Below are positions 63,846 to 64,000 of a DNA stretch of 64,000 nt, one piece after another. The position numbers and the translations under genes are program-made. This stretch comes from Clostridiaceae bacterium 14S0207 (GTDB lineage Bacteria > Bacillota > Clostridia > Clostridiales > Clostridiaceae). The notes below the pieces were generated by a model. It worked only from the letters and a program-made list of their open reading frames with translations, was not told the origin of the DNA and did not search any database. The stretch is from NCBI GenBank assembly GCA_003288255.1, contig CP026600.1, positions 372,001 through 436,000 on the forward strand. The letters run 5' to 3'. Positions within the stretch are counted from its first letter, which is position 1. Each line of letters opens with the position of its first letter.

Positions 63846-64000
63846 ATTTTTATAAACATTTTCATAATGAATCTTTAGGAATGTTCATCATGTTCCATAG
63901 TGTACTCTTAAGAGAAAATACATTCAATGTATAAAAGATACAAATATATTAATAAAATTATGTTCTTTTTATGCACAGCATTATTAAAATATTCTTGTAT

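Noticed and set aside
63749-63934. 61-codon plus-strand frame opposite the creatininase start
   Set aside because: It overlaps the creatininase promoter and start on the other strand, lacks a ribosome site, and resembles no family.

Overview
The window is AT-rich (roughly 28% GC by eye), with strong AGGAGG-type ribosome sites, tight co-directional operons and many hairpin-plus-T-run terminators. Gene content (clostridial-type fatty-acid operon, reverse rubrerythrin, GerS-like protein beside alr, DUF1540 protein, dnaE-pfkA-pyk, rapZ-yvcK-whiA) points to a Clostridium sensu stricto chromosome. A relative of the C. novyi / C. botulinum group III lineage is possible, but that is only an impression. 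No rRNA, tRNA, CRISPR array, prophage or recognisable riboswitch was seen.

Layout. 1-3944: end of a type II fatty-acid operon (accB, fabZ, accC, and a fused accD-accA). 4139-4597: small membrane exporter. 4637-6556: a class C group II intron sitting directly behind a terminator. 6690-10079: MoxR / DUF58 / membrane protein operon. 10080-10424: intergenic region with DnaA-box-like sites, a long inverted repeat and a possible Spo0A box, followed by a DUF6514-like gene. 11038-14938: acpS, nnrE-nnrD fusion, GerS-like protein, alr. 15093-15720: MazEF (EndoAI/EndoA). 16616-25947: ftsE, ftsX, S41 protease, MinJ-like PDZ protein, uvrB, uvrA. 26047-29171: FHA protein, FtsW/RodA and a class B penicillin-binding protein. 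29406-37203: membrane hydrolase, uvrC, PHP phosphatase, murB, rapZ, yvcK, whiA. 37275-39469 (minus strand): two half-size chromate transporters, a 56-residue membrane protein and reverse rubrerythrin. 39989-46273: dnaE, pfkA, pyk. 46504-49527: duplicated-domain DUF1540 protein, an RNA uracil methyltransferase and an RNA pseudouridine synthase.

The accessory part is 49.7-64 kb. First comes a lantibiotic-immunity-type ABC transporter with its own two-component system (49748-54053) and direct repeats in its promoter that probably bind the regulator. Next is a nested mobile element: an ISLre2-type element inside an IS1182-type element whose transposase has lost its middle (54066-57019). Immediately behind it is an operon with its own promoter encoding a small secreted protein, three membrane proteins and an ABC ATPase (57232-60568); this is the best candidate for an undescribed export/immunity or envelope-stress system. 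Last is a likely creatinine-use module: PucR-type regulator, convergent DMT-type transporter and creatinine amidohydrolase (60847-63775).

Starts were chosen by ribosome-site spacing where the longest frame was clearly too long; each such choice is stated. Functions are from recognised motifs and gene order only; no database search was run.
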